NCBI RefSeq assembly: GCF_040115645.1
Contig: NC_089555.1
Coordinates: 3,534,001 to 3,598,000, forward strand
DNA: 64,000 bases
Source: Euwallacea fornicatus
Taxonomy: Eukaryota > Arthropoda > Insecta > Coleoptera > Curculionidae
Direction: 5' to 3'
Shown one piece after another: positions 24,840 through 33,282 of this stretch (within the stretch, counting starts at the first letter, position 1; each line of letters begins with the position of its first letter). The notes beneath the pieces are model-generated. The model was not told the DNA's origin. It searched no databases and saw only the letters and a program-made list of their open reading frames with translations. Made by a program: the position numbers and the translations under genes.

Positions 24840-25122
24840 GATCTAAAAATAGAAACAGATAATACAGTGTGTTGGGTAAATACCCAACATCTTCACCCAG
24901 TAATAAATTTTTTTTTACTAACGTAAACCCTTCTTAATTACTCTTAAGGGCAGTGTTTCCATTATTCAAATGCATACATATTCCACACTCTTCCCACGCT
25001 CATAATTCTTCTTACCCATCATTTTTCTCACACCTTCATGGTGACGTATTGATAAGCAATTCTTAGTCCTCAGTACTAATAATTCGCATTAATTGGTATG
25101 ACTATGAGGTGGTAAAAAAACA
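24840..25122. other. short gene-free spacer with a small perfect hairpin
   Basis: TGTTGGGT-AAAT-ACCCAACA at 24868-24887 is a perfect 8-bp stem with a 4-base loop. Nothing else is recognised. Confidence 0.5.
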
Positions 25123-26599
25123 CAGTGGTGGCCATAGAAATAGGACCACTACTGGTTCAATTTTAAATATGGAAAAAAGTTTATTGAAAGTTATTCTATC
25201 TCGTTCAAAATAGGTTCCTAAATTTCGACAAGGTTGGTAATTATGTGTGTCAATAGAAACCAGGGGAATTACCTATTATACTAGAATTGTACTTCCCCCG
25301 TTTCGTTTAGATAGTCAAAACTAAGGTGGTCATAATAATAGGACTAGTGTATTAAAAGCTCGTTATTTTTTTAATAACTTTCATAATTCCTTATTTATTA
25401 GAATAGCAATTGAAAGGTAAGTCTAATTAATTATTTCGAAGCATTTTGATGCATTTTAATAATTAATATACAAACAGATGGGGCGTCAAAACGACTGTTC
25501 TTTAACTGAAAGAATTTGAATACCAACACTTGGAGAAAAGGGCAATTCCCTTCGTCAAATGTCTCAAAAACTAGGAAGACCGAAAACGTTAATAATAAAT
25601 GCCCTCGAACACGAAGAACAACAAAAAAATTGTGGTCGTAAGAGGAAAACAACCATTTTGACCGACCGTCGAATAAAGTGAAAATCTCAAAAAAATCCTT
25701 TTTTAAGTTCCAAAGAACTTCAAAAGGATCTAAAATTGGAAATAAGTTCCAGAACTATCCGAAAACGATTGCAGGAAGTTCATTTACATGGCCGAGTAGC
25801 TCAAAAGGTACCATTGTTATCAAAAACAAACAAATTACAAACATACTCTAAAAACCCTTAAACATGGAGGTGGTAATATAAAATTGTGGGGTTGCTACTC
25901 TTGGTTCGGAGTTGGTCCTATTTATTGGATAAAAGGAATCCTGAGCCAAGAGGAATACCTTAAAATAACGAAAAATGTTATGCTGTCATATGCTTCGGAA
26001 GAAATGCCATTAATTTGTAAATATCAATAAGATAATGATCCGAAACATACGGCTAGGCGAGTGAAACAATTTTTTCAAAATGAAGCAATTTCTGTTGTGC
26101 CATGGCCTTCACAATCGCCGGATCTGAATCCCATCGAAAATCTTTGGGTACACCTTAAGTCTGCTATGAGGAGTCATCAGGTCAAAAATAAAGAAGAACT
26201 GCGGTCCATAGTCTAACGGGAATGGGAAGCTATTCTTGTTGAGCTCTGCCAGCATTTAATAAGATCAGTGCCTAAAAGATTAAAGGCAGTGATTGTCCAA
26301 AAGAGAGAAGCAACCAAATATTAAACGTTAGGCCATATTCAATTGCTAATTTCGTTTTTTTTTCTTTTTTCTTTTTAAAAATGTTTCACCGATCCTATTT
26401 TTATGACCACATATTTATTTTGTTTTTATTGTTTTATTGAAGACTTTTATTTATTTTTCGTTAAGTTATATTTTTGTATATTGTTTTCTTTATTATTAAA
26501 TGTATTCTAGTTTTTTTTTATTCTAATTTTTTATCTCTTCACTGATAAAAATAAAAAATTGAAATATTTGAAGTGATCCTATTTCTATGGCCACCGCTG
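25123..26599 (+). mobile_element. Tc1-like transposon, decayed
   Basis: The ends are CAGTGGTGGCCATAGAAATA and the inverse TATTTCTATGGCCACCGCTG. The right side has TA; the left flank is CA, a mutated TA. It contains a rightward transposase relic at 25478-26323. Confidence 0.8.
25478..26323 (+). pseudogene. Tc1-like transposase relic with internal deletion
   Basis: Starts MGRQNDCSLTERI, then the helix-turn-helix SLRQMSQKLGRPKTL and the basic GRKRKTTILTDRRI. A jump near 25855 omits the region with the first catalytic Asp. Then follow HGGGNIKLWGCYSWFG, DNDPKHTARRV (second Asp) and PSQSPDLNPIENLWVHL (Glu), ending KREATKY. Several stops and two frame changes make it inactive. Confidence 0.75.
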
Positions 26600-27430
26600 T
26601 ATATGGATAAGATGAGGTTCACATTCGGTGGGAAAAGTTAAGATTTAGGACAGTCTCATATGGTCTCCCACACAACACGCAACGCCTCTTCAACACCTCT
26701 CCAATTCTCTCTACATACTCCTGCAGCCTGAGTAGGATGCCAATACTGCTCTCAATTCACACATAACATTTGCCCTGTTCCAAAAGAAAAAACTCCCGAT
26801 CGTCCAAGGTTCTTGATAATCGGTGGTCGCTTGCGGTTTTTCTAGTTTACCCTAATTTCACACTTTGTTATGACCTTTGTCACTTGTACAATAGTGTTGG
26901 ACATTTAGTTAAATAAATGTAAATGTGTTTGTTCTGCATTGGTTCAGCGCCAAATGAGCTGTGGTCCTTCGAACAAAATAAAATCTACACAAAAGAGATA
27001 CAGTTCACCTCGGCACTGCCCCAACCAACTGTGCCCCCCTTGTGTCTGGGGTGAGACAGCAAGCGAACGCAAACTTGCTCCGTTCACAGTGAATATTGTG
27101 TATTTTTACTCTACCTTTAGCCAGCGGAAATAACCTGTATTGATTTGTTTTGTACAATATATTATGGATGAATTTAAAGCATATAACAAAAGTTGACTTA
27201 CTTTTGCTCGAGGCTGTATGCTTAACATGATAAGCATCAAAACAAGCACTCTAATGCGAAGCCAAAGAAAATGCACGAAAAGCCGAAATTCACTATTGGT
27301 AAGACACATACGGGGTGGCGCTTATTACCTCCCGGCTTCCATAGCTCGGTTATCATCGAAAGTAGGATTTTGATATTGTAATACTTTACATATGTCTTAG
27401 AATCTACTTCAGGAAAATATTTTTAATTAT
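26600..27430. other. gene-free region, origin unresolved
   Basis: The sequence is more GC-rich than its neighbours. AATGAGCTGTGGTCCTTCG near 26952 and GGTGAGACAGCAAGCG near 27050 faintly recall LTR-retrotransposon leader sequence, but I found no paired LTR or coding domain. The segment 27117-27215 is the second copy of the 95-bp repeat at 21505. Another terminus-like GGGGTGGCGC lies at 27311. Confidence 0.35.
27117..27215 (-). repeat. interspersed repeat, about 95 bp, copy 2
   Basis: Inverted match to 21505-21600; see that entry. It lies about 400 bp from the Polinton left end. Confidence 0.55.
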
Positions 27431-27431
27431 A

Positions 27432-27606
27432 CAGGGTGCCCAAAAAAACTTGGCGATGCCGAACAATTTTTTTAATGGAACATCCTATTTTTTTCACATT
27501 TAAATGCTTTCTATAATTTTCTATATATTCCCTAAATTTTAAAAGCGGTTGTATCATGTCGGCGGAAAAGAAGTATTTACTCTTCTTGCTTTAAAAATTA
27601 ATAAAG
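27432..27606. other. orphan mariner-type terminus; Polinton target region
   Basis: TTATACAGGGTGCCCAAAAA at 27428 resembles the start of a mariner-type element. The Polinton sits 180 bp inside it. The sequence resumes at 56881 and runs to the MITE at 56961, and no matching right terminus was identified. Confidence 0.35.
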
Positions 27607-27612
27607 CATAAA
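27607..27612. repeat. Polinton target-site duplication, left
   Basis: CATAAA directly precedes the left terminus and is repeated directly after the right terminus (56875-56880). Six bp is the duplication size typical of Polinton integrases. Confidence 0.9.
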
Positions 27613-27639
27613 AGTAGTAGAGCAATGCGGGTTCTGGCT

Positions 27640-27873
27640 CAATAGCGTTAGCGTGAGTGGGTAATTAATACCCGTTAACGGTAACGTTATTGCGCCAGGG
27701 GCGGGTTCAATAGCGTTAGCGTGAGTGGGGTAATTAATACCCGTTAACGGTAACGTTATTGCGCCAGGGGGCGGGTTCTGGTTATTGCGTCAGGGGCAAA
27801 GCGGGTTGTAGTTCAATAACGTTAGCGTAATTGGGTAATTAATGCCCGTTAACGGTAACGTTATTGCTTCAGG
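27640..27873 (+). repeat. tandem 68-bp subterminal repeats in the left TIR
   Basis: Units start at 27640, 27708 and 27814 with CAATA(G/A)CGTTAGCG, contain GGTAATTAAT(A/G)CCCGTTAACGG, and end near GTAACGTTATTGC. The first two are nearly identical; the third is diverged and follows a 36-bp spacer. Each unit holds the palindrome CCGTTAACGG. Repeated subterminal sites like these could bind the integrase or replication proteins; that is inference. Confidence 0.8.
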
Positions 27874-28156
27874 TTTAAATGAAAAAAGTTGTGCCGAAGG
27901 AGGAGGATTGGAACCCGGTAGCGTTGGGTTGAGAGATTGGTTTGAATTCCGAGTCGGCTAGAACGGGCTGTTTGTTTATTCGGTTTAATGTGGTATATGT
28001 GTGTGTGTGTTACTAAAAGACCCCTATCTACTGTTGCTGCGCCGGCTGCTTGGGTAGTAAGCTGTGGGGCAGTAAGCTGTGGGAATTATCGAGTTGTTTG
28101 TGTGGGGTAAAAAAAATCGAGTTCTGACATGTTGTGTTTGCGGTCACTATGATTAT

Positions 28157-28164
28157 TATATAAG
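28157..28164 (+). promoter_or_regulatory. TATA-like box inside the left TIR
   Basis: TATATAAG lies 43-50 bp before the ATG at 28207, so transcription would start close to the TIR inner edge. The same box exists inverted in the right TIR (56323-56330) ahead of the gene at 56249. Confidence 0.45.
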
Positions 28165-28206
28165 CAAATCATAGATGAGAATGGGTATTACGTAAACCGC
28201 TATAAA

Positions 28207-28731
28207 ATGAAGATCCTAGCCGTGGACATTCAAGGTTTTTATTTATCGAACGAATTGTTTTACGTGAAAGAGGTAGCGATTCGAGATGGTGTAAGAACAA
28301 GTCACTACTTGTTTAAATCGCCGGTACCATACGAATCGCTTTCCCGAAGGAACAAAAAATGTGTGAACCGCGCAACTAAATACATTCACGGACTTCATTA
28401 TAACTCAGGATTTATTCCATCAGGTGAACTCGAGAAAATATTGATTGACAAACTATGTGGCTGTGATTATGTGTATGTGAGGGGGTGCAGATTAACGAAG
28501 TTTCTAGAAAGGATGCTAAAGTCCTCCTCCCCATATGAACACCCTCAACCACAACTCATAGACTTAGAAACATACAATTGGGGATGGGATCCTCTTCAAT
28601 GCCAACAATATCCCATGTGTTTAGATCACATTGCCACTACAAATTTAATGTGTGCCGTAACCATTTGCAACAATATACACGATTGGATAGTCAGAAATTT
28701 GCCACTACCACCTTATACTATCAATAACTAA
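28207..28731 (+). CDS. exonuclease-like (RNase H fold) Polinton protein, copy 1
   Basis: 174 aa from an ATG 14 bp inside the left TIR boundary. The N-terminus KILAVDIQGFYL carries an acidic residue in a beta-strand context, followed by a VKEVAIRDG strand, a YVYVRGCRLTKFL segment, an LIDLETYNWGW block and a C-terminal C-x3-H with a CAV..CNNIHDW helix. I recall this DxQGF arrangement as a recurrent insect Polinton-associated family resembling DEDD-type 3'-5' exonucleases. The exonuclease assignment is tentative because the later catalytic acids are not certain. It is likely driven by the TIR promoter. No signal peptide or membrane segment is seen. Confidence 0.6.
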   Translation: MKILAVDIQGFYLSNELFYVKEVAIRDGVRTSHYLFKSPVPYESLSRRNKKCVNRATKYIHGLHYNSGFIPSGELEKILIDKLCGCDYVYVRGCRLTKFLERMLKSSSPYEHPQPQLIDLETYNWGWDPLQCQQYPMCLDHIATTNLMCAVTICNNIHDWIVRNLPLPPYTINN

Positions 28732-28802
28732 TATACATATCAAACAAATTATAGATTCGAATTATTTCAATTCAGTTAATACTACGTGCTGTACGTTGCA
28801 AC

Positions 28803-29090
28803 ATGAAGAATATATTGACCAAGTTTTTTGGTAGAAAATTGGATTTAGAAGATTGCACGATAGAGGAACTTGAATCGCTTCCACTCATTTTTTACCAGGA
28901 GATAGTTGAACCAATAGCATTGCTGAATATATGGGGAAAACTACCATATAACTATAGGAAGGATTTTATCGCAAGAACAAGACTACCATGTTTCGTTCAC
29001 TACAACCATCCTGAATCTCAAACACATATTGATGGCCCGCCACCTCCCCAATCCAAATGTGCTATGTGTAAGAGAAATTTAAAGCGCTAA
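28803..29090 (+). CDS. small Polinton protein with C-terminal Cys pair, copy 1
   Basis: 95 aa starting MKNILTKFFGRKLD. It is acidic and Leu-rich in the first half (residues 14-45). Then come a conserved-looking PCFVHYNHPES stretch and a terminal CAMCKRNLKR, so C-x2-C plus an upstream Cys/His could bind zinc. The family is not recognised. It lies 71 bp after the exonuclease-like gene on the same strand, probably co-transcribed, and converges on the capsid gene. An AATAAA at 29091 follows its stop. Confidence 0.6.
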   Translation: MKNILTKFFGRKLDLEDCTIEELESLPLIFYQEIVEPIALLNIWGKLPYNYRKDFIARTRLPCFVHYNHPESQTHIDGPPPPQSKCAMCKRNLKR

Positions 29091-29136
29091 AATAAAAAAA
29101 ATGATGTAACAAAATTGTTGAAATAAATAATTTTTA

Positions 29137-30354
29137 TTAATTTATTTTTCGTACAACTTCAGTAAGTGGTAATTGCTCTATTATACAATCGTGAATAATT
29201 GCGCAGTATCCTTTTGTGTTGGCAGGTATACCTTCTCTAGTTTCAATTTCCACCTTAACATCAATGGCCGATGATTTTATGCTTTCATCACGTCTCGAAC
29301 AATCAATAACAAATAAAGCGTGTGTTTTGAAATCGGGAAAGTCTAGAAGCGTCTCTTTTCTTTCAGCAGAGTTAAAAAAACTTGAGGCAAATTCTGTGTA
29401 ATTATAATAAACATCTGCGTAGTCATTATTAGTAAAATTTAAATTCATACGCTCATATGGGTAGTACTCCCCATTCAAAAACAGTCTGATGTCACTTATA
29501 TTTAAGTTATCAAACAAGGTTATGTCTTTCATAGCTAGATTATTTCTGTTTGTATGAAATGCTACTATAATGTATCGAGGGCATTCTACAGTAGTTGTAG
29601 TTTTTACACACCAAATTTCCTTCGTTGAGTTCGCATTAAGACTTGGTAATTCGTGAAGTTCCCATTTTCGGAATGGGATTAAAATAGGCCTGTCTTCCTT
29701 TAGGGATTTAAGTAGCTCCACTTTGATAATATCGTTAGGAATGATATGTTTAACTTTTAACTCAATATTTTCTATTGTCAATTTAAATGTTGTGTCCTTT
29801 TTATCATTTCCAGTGATTAAAACACAGTTATTATCATTTCTTGATCGAACTAATCTCAAATTATGTCTCCCACTTATGGCTACTTGATAATCTTGACAAA
29901 TGCCTAAAAAGTGGCTTAAGGGAATCCTCATATAAAAACTTCCATTTGTGTTAGTAGTAACATGATCTGGATAACTCCAACTAGCCGCCCTTAAACGATT
30001 TGAGTCATTTTTGTTGTAGCATAAATAACCTCGAATCAAACTAACAATACCAGGGTTTTTAACATGTTCTACTTCAATGCCATTTAGTTCGTAAGTAATA
30101 GAGTCGAAGAAGAATCCTGCTGCATTATTCACAAATTTAACATCACCTGACCCTTCCTTTTCAAGTTTTCCTTTAATTGATAAAGCAGCGTTGCACAATA
30201 GAACCCATGCATCGTTGCGGTTTACAGATATTTCAATAATATCATTGTTTTCGAATGACTTGATAAACGGTAAATAGGTCCGGAATTCGAGGTGGTTAAT
30301 AGAATCATCATTTATAGGGTTTTTGTAAATATCTAAAATTTGGGCTGATAACAT
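29137..30354 (-). CDS. MCP: major capsid protein (hexon-like), copy 1, intact
   Basis: 405 aa from an ATG. No enzymatic motif is seen; the sequence is beta-rich and Asn/Asp-rich. It carries the blocks I associate with Polinton major capsid proteins: SINHLEFRTYLPF near the start, SFYMRIPLSHFLGICQDYQ at about 140-160, then LRLVRSRNDNN and, late, FLNGEYYPYERMNL. It would fold as a double jelly roll and build the icosahedral shell. The gene leads the distal end of a leftward block with penton, protease and PLA2 protein, the virion-structure set. Length is on the short side for this family. The copy at 41976-43192 carries a one-base deletion. Confidence 0.75.
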   Translation of the reverse strand: MLSAQILDIYKNPINDDSINHLEFRTYLPFIKSFENNDIIEISVNRNDAWVLLCNAALSIKGKLEKEGSGDVKFVNNAAGFFFDSITYELNGIEVEHVKNPGIVSLIRGYLCYNKNDSNRLRAASWSYPDHVTTNTNGSFYMRIPLSHFLGICQDYQVAISGRHNLRLVRSRNDNNCVLITGNDKKDTTFKLTIENIELKVKHIIPNDIIKVELLKSLKEDRPILIPFRKWELHELPSLNANSTKEIWCVKTTTTVECPRYIIVAFHTNRNNLAMKDITLFDNLNISDIRLFLNGEYYPYERMNLNFTNNDYADVYYNYTEFASSFFNSAERKETLLDFPDFKTHALFVIDCSRRDESIKSSAIDVKVEIETREGIPANTKGYCAIIHDCIIEQLPLTEVVRKIN

Positions 30355-30489
30355 ATCCGAGTGACTTTAAAAATAAACTGTTTATTCTGGTTAGTCTACC
30401 ACGTAAGTTCTTGTTGCGTGAGCGTGGGCTCTGCAGATATGATACTGACCGCTTAAAATGAATTATATCTTTTTTATACGACCCCACAA

Positions 30490-31224
30490 CTAAGACCATT
30501 TCTTTAATTCAAGTCGAATAATTATTTCCTCACCACAAAAGTTAACGCTATTAGAGTCTTGATCTAGAATCTGAAGTGTGATGTTATTTATATCTGACCT
30601 AATCACTGGTAAATAAATCAAGTTTCGAGGAATCTCATCGATAGCAAAGCCTGGGTCGCTGTTTATTGGGAATTCATAGATGGTGTGTGAAGGTTGACTG
30701 TTGTAATACGCTCCCTGAGTTATATTACTATCAATATGAATGGTTCGAACTTTAACTATATTAACTGGCAAATCTGATGTGTGTATATGTCCGGCTTTTA
30801 GAAGTTTCCTAGAGAATCCTAGAGTTTTTCCTAGCGATTTTTCTGGTCTAAAATCGATGTCAAAATTTTTATGAAAAATTTCACACTTTAATGTATTATT
30901 ATTCGGTTTTAAGAAGAAGAACGCCTCTCCATCACCTTCTCTAATTATCTGGTTCCTGTTTAACTGCGGTGTAAACTGGTCTTGTAGGTTACTATTTATA
31001 TCAGTAATTTCATAGACACCCGGTGGTATACTAATCGTTTTAGACACTCCGTTAACTAAATAATAAAACTTATTATTATCTTCATCAATATTAGGCACTG
31101 TATTATAAGAGTGAAATCCTATCAATGCTAACCCGTATTGACAATTAGGATCTAACTGTAAAGGTGTAGGAAAATCTATAGATAATATTGATGATCGACT
31201 CTTCACAGTGAAAATTAGAGACAT
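30490..31224 (-). CDS. minor capsid (penton) protein, copy 1
   Basis: About 245 aa. I chose the ATG at 31224 (MSLIFTVKSRSSILSIDFP) because the 20 codons upstream lack an ATG start and overlap the protease end. It is beta-rich and matches the insect Polinton penton pattern as I know it: SRSSIL, YGLALIGFHSYNTVPNI, PPGVYEITDIN, SLGKTLGFS and a closing IIIRLELKK. It should form the single jelly-roll pentamer at capsid vertices. The position between major capsid and protease genes supports this. No membrane or signal segment is seen. Confidence 0.75.
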   Translation of the reverse strand: MSLIFTVKSRSSILSIDFPTPLQLDPNCQYGLALIGFHSYNTVPNIDEDNNKFYYLVNGVSKTISIPPGVYEITDINSNLQDQFTPQLNRNQIIREGDGEAFFFLKPNNNTLKCEIFHKNFDIDFRPEKSLGKTLGFSRKLLKAGHIHTSDLPVNIVKVRTIHIDSNITQGAYYNSQPSHTIYEFPINSDPGFAIDEIPRNLIYLPVIRSDINNITLQILDQDSNSVNFCGEEIIIRLELKKWS

Positions 31225-31243
31225 AATTGTGTGTCTAAAGCAT

Positions 31244-31603
31244 TTATTGCTCCTTATATAGAAAATATATACAAAGATGACCACAATTATAAGAATTAAA
31301 TTTTTGATAACGCCTTTTATTATACATTATTTTGACGTCACGTCCAAAATAATTAACTAGTTCCTTAGGTGGTTTTAAGTGGCCAAAGCTATCAAAATAC
31401 GTCACTATATCACCCCGTTTTAGATATGCTACCCAGTGAGTTCCTTTATGGCTTGAAGAGTCTAAGTTAACTATACCACATTCATTAATATTAACCTTAT
31501 ATGGTAGACTATCTCGCATAAAAACACCTCTAAAGAATGGTATCTGAAGCAATTTGATGTATTTTAAAATTTCAAAATTAGTTAACGCATGTCTGGGTAG
31601 CAC
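31244..31603 (-). CDS. PRO: adenain-like cysteine protease, copy 1, start unclear
   Basis: About 119 aa if read from the GTG at 31603. Catalytic residues of the adenovirus-protease/Ulp1 fold are visible: His56 in GTHWVAY, Asp71 in YFDSFG, Gln100 and Cys107 in NCGHLC. The conserved N-terminal block LTNFEILKYIKLL plus FRGVFMRD is present, but no ATG precedes it. The first ATG is at 31519 (Met29) and would lose that block. The frame lies in -1 relation to the PLA2 gene, whose stop overlaps it at 31603, with an A7 run upstream at 31627-31633. The protease presumably matures capsid proteins within the particle. Confidence 0.85.
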   Translation of the reverse strand: MLPRHALTNFEILKYIKLLQIPFFRGVFMRDSLPYKVNINECGIVNLDSSSHKGTHWVAYLKRGDIVTYFDSFGHLKPPKELVNYFGRDVKIMYNKRRYQKFNSYNCGHLCIYFLYKEQ

Positions 31604-32487
31604 TATTGGAAGTTTTTTGAGAACTGTTTTTTTAAATACAATCCAAATCCACGAGGAGTTTTTCGCAAGTAAAGTCCTGAGCCTTTTTTCCCAATTTCTT
31701 CTTCTGTAGCAGCCTTCTTGCTATCACCCATCATTTTATTTTTTGCATTTTTGAGTTCAATAACATTTCTCGCTACTGTAGAAGCTCCTCCAGCAAGTGC
31801 TCCTAAAGCTCCTAATGCTGAAAGGATTGGTAGGAAAGGTAAGATCCCTCCGCTTTTCTTAGTTTCAGGGCTAAAGGGGATAATGCGAGGTATCCGAAAG
31901 TTTTGTTTTCCGCCAGCTTTTTTTACAGCTGCACGAGCTGCACGAAGGGCGAGGATTGATGTTTTCCGTAGATTTTTATCATAGTTTTCACCACTCGAAT
32001 TCTTTAGTAATCGTTTCAGAATCTTGGATGTTGGTCTTAATATGTGGGTACGGAAGGATTTCGACTTCATCGTATTATTTTTAATTCCCATACCCCTTTT
32101 TCTTTTGACCTGGAAGGATTTCATTTTATTCGTTTTAGTTCCCATACCCATTTTTCGTTTAGCTTTCATAGTATTTGTAACAAGCCAAGCTGCAGTTTTT
32201 TCACCAAAACTCGAATCTTTAGCCTTAACACGATCCCAAGCTTTATTTTCTAGTATTTCATCAGCTTTATGCCGGTTAACTAAAGAATTGCTTTTACTAT
32301 ATGCAATATCGTGTTCTTTACACGCACTATCCAGTGGGTTGATACCCTTATCACCTCGAGATATCCGTTTTTTTAAGTGTGTTCCTGGACCGCAGAACTG
32401 CATGGAAGGGAAATGCAATTCAAAGGGCAATTTATTAATCAATGAGTTAACAAATCCAGTTCCGGTCCGCTCTTCGAAAGTCAACAT
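31603..32487 (-). CDS. virion protein with phospholipase A2 domain, copy 1
   Basis: About 294 aa from the ATG at 32487. Residues 25-70 hold a PLA2 core: calcium loop FCGPGT (31-36) and catalytic pair His59-Asp60 in CKEHDIAYS, as in parvovirus VP1-unique regions and PLA2-bearing Polinton proteins. A Lys/Met-rich basic middle follows, with two KMGMGTK/RGMGIK-type repeats (about 110-140). Next is a hydrophobic Gly/Ala/Leu segment (ILPFLPILSALGALGALAGG, about 220-240), then a C-terminal GLYLRKTPRGFGLYLKK repeat. The layout suggests an internal capsid protein released at entry to breach membranes. It is first in the leftward structural block. Confidence 0.85.
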   Translation of the reverse strand: MLTFEERTGTGFVNSLINKLPFELHFPSMQFCGPGTHLKKRISRGDKGINPLDSACKEHDIAYSKSNSLVNRHKADEILENKAWDRVKAKDSSFGEKTAAWLVTNTMKAKRKMGMGTKTNKMKSFQVKRKRGMGIKNNTMKSKSFRTHILRPTSKILKRLLKNSSGENYDKNLRKTSILALRAARAAVKKAGGKQNFRIPRIIPFSPETKKSGGILPFLPILSALGALGALAGGASTVARNVIELKNAKNKMMGDSKKAATEEEIGKKGSGLYLRKTPRGFGLYLKKQFSKNFQ

Positions 32488-32570
32488 ACCCACTACTACT
32501 ACTATTTAGCAGGATTGTTTATTTATACTCTTTTCCTTGCTTTCGCTCATCAGTTGCATCATCTACAAAG
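32488..32570. promoter_or_regulatory. 83-bp bidirectional promoter region, copy 1
   Basis: It separates the leftward structural block from the rightward ATPase block. It contains a CTACTACTACTA run beside the leftward ATG and TTTATTTATACTC. Both transcription units must start here or within neighbouring coding DNA. The function is inferred from geometry. Confidence 0.5.
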
Positions 32571-33257
32571 ATGAAGGTAGTACCACAAGATATGAGCTTA
32601 TCAATTGAAAATTTAGATTTTAAAGACTTTGAAAATACTAATCATAGTAAATTATTGTCAAATTATTTTCGCGGTATAATTTGCGGTCGAAGTGGTTGTG
32701 GTAAAACAAACCTGTTCTTATCTCTGTTGTTTAATTTAAATGGTCTGCGATTTGAAAATGTTTATGTGTACTCAAAATCTCTGTTCCAACCTAAGTATAT
32801 TTTATTACAGGAGGTTCTGAAAAAAGTGGATGGTATAGGATATTTTCCATTCACCGATAACGATGAGTTAATTGATTTTGAAAATGCCAAAAAGAATTCT
32901 GTATTTATATTTGATGATATTGCATGTGAAAAGCAGGATAAAATACGCACGTTCTTCTCAATGGGTCGACATAAGAACATTGATGTGGTTTATATTTGCC
33001 AAACCTACTCTAAGATACCTAAACAGTTGATTCGAGATAACTGTAACGTAGTAATTTTATTTAAACAAGATGATGTTAATCTCAAACATGCCTTTGATGA
33101 ACACGTGTCACCAGACATGAGTTATGATGTATTTAAAAAAATGTGCTCCGAGTGCTGGAATGATAATAAATATGGAGTTTTAATAATTATGAAGGATTTT
33201 GATTTAAATGATGGTCGCTATCGCAAAGGGTTTGATCAATATATAAAACTGTTCTGA
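32571..33257 (+). CDS. FtsK/HerA-type genome-packaging ATPase, copy 1
   Basis: 228 aa. The Walker A motif GRSGCGKTN is at 39-47, Walker B VFIFDDIAC at 111-119 (Asp115-Asp116), and a sensor region QTYSKIPKQLIRDN follows. It matches the A32-like packaging ATPases of Polintons and adintoviruses in length and order. It should pump the element DNA into preformed capsids at a vertex. It is first gene of the rightward block, 26 bp ahead of the next. No signal or membrane segment. Confidence 0.9.
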   Translation: MKVVPQDMSLSIENLDFKDFENTNHSKLLSNYFRGIICGRSGCGKTNLFLSLLFNLNGLRFENVYVYSKSLFQPKYILLQEVLKKVDGIGYFPFTDNDELIDFENAKKNSVFIFDDIACEKQDKIRTFFSMGRHKNIDVVYICQTYSKIPKQLIRDNCNVVILFKQDDVNLKHAFDEHVSPDMSYDVFKKMCSECWNDNKYGVLIIMKDFDLNDGRYRKGFDQYIKLF

Positions 33258-33282
33258 AGGTAAAATCGTATATTCATTCATT

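Larger units (their letters stand above)
27613..28193 (+). repeat. left terminal inverted repeat, 581 bp
   Basis: It begins AGTAGTAGAGCAATGCGGG and ends GGGTATTACGT. Its inverse occupies 56294-56874 with equal length. I saw no difference when reading both, though I did not compare every base. The outer 260 bp hold tandem repeats, a GT-run lies near 28000, and a TATA-like motif lies at 28157-28164. Confidence 0.95.

Noticed and set aside
26880..27120. Solo LTR of a retrotransposon
   Set aside because: No paired TG...CA ends, target duplication or primer-binding site could be confirmed; kept only as a remark.
27640..27873. CRISPR-like array
   Set aside because: Three tandem 68-bp units inside a TIR of a eukaryotic transposon, without unique spacers of even size.
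32024..32509. Rightward 161-codon frame with hydrophobic segments opposite the PLA2 gene
   Set aside because: It is the antisense shadow of the PLA2-domain gene, whose domains are clear. No family match and no supporting start context.
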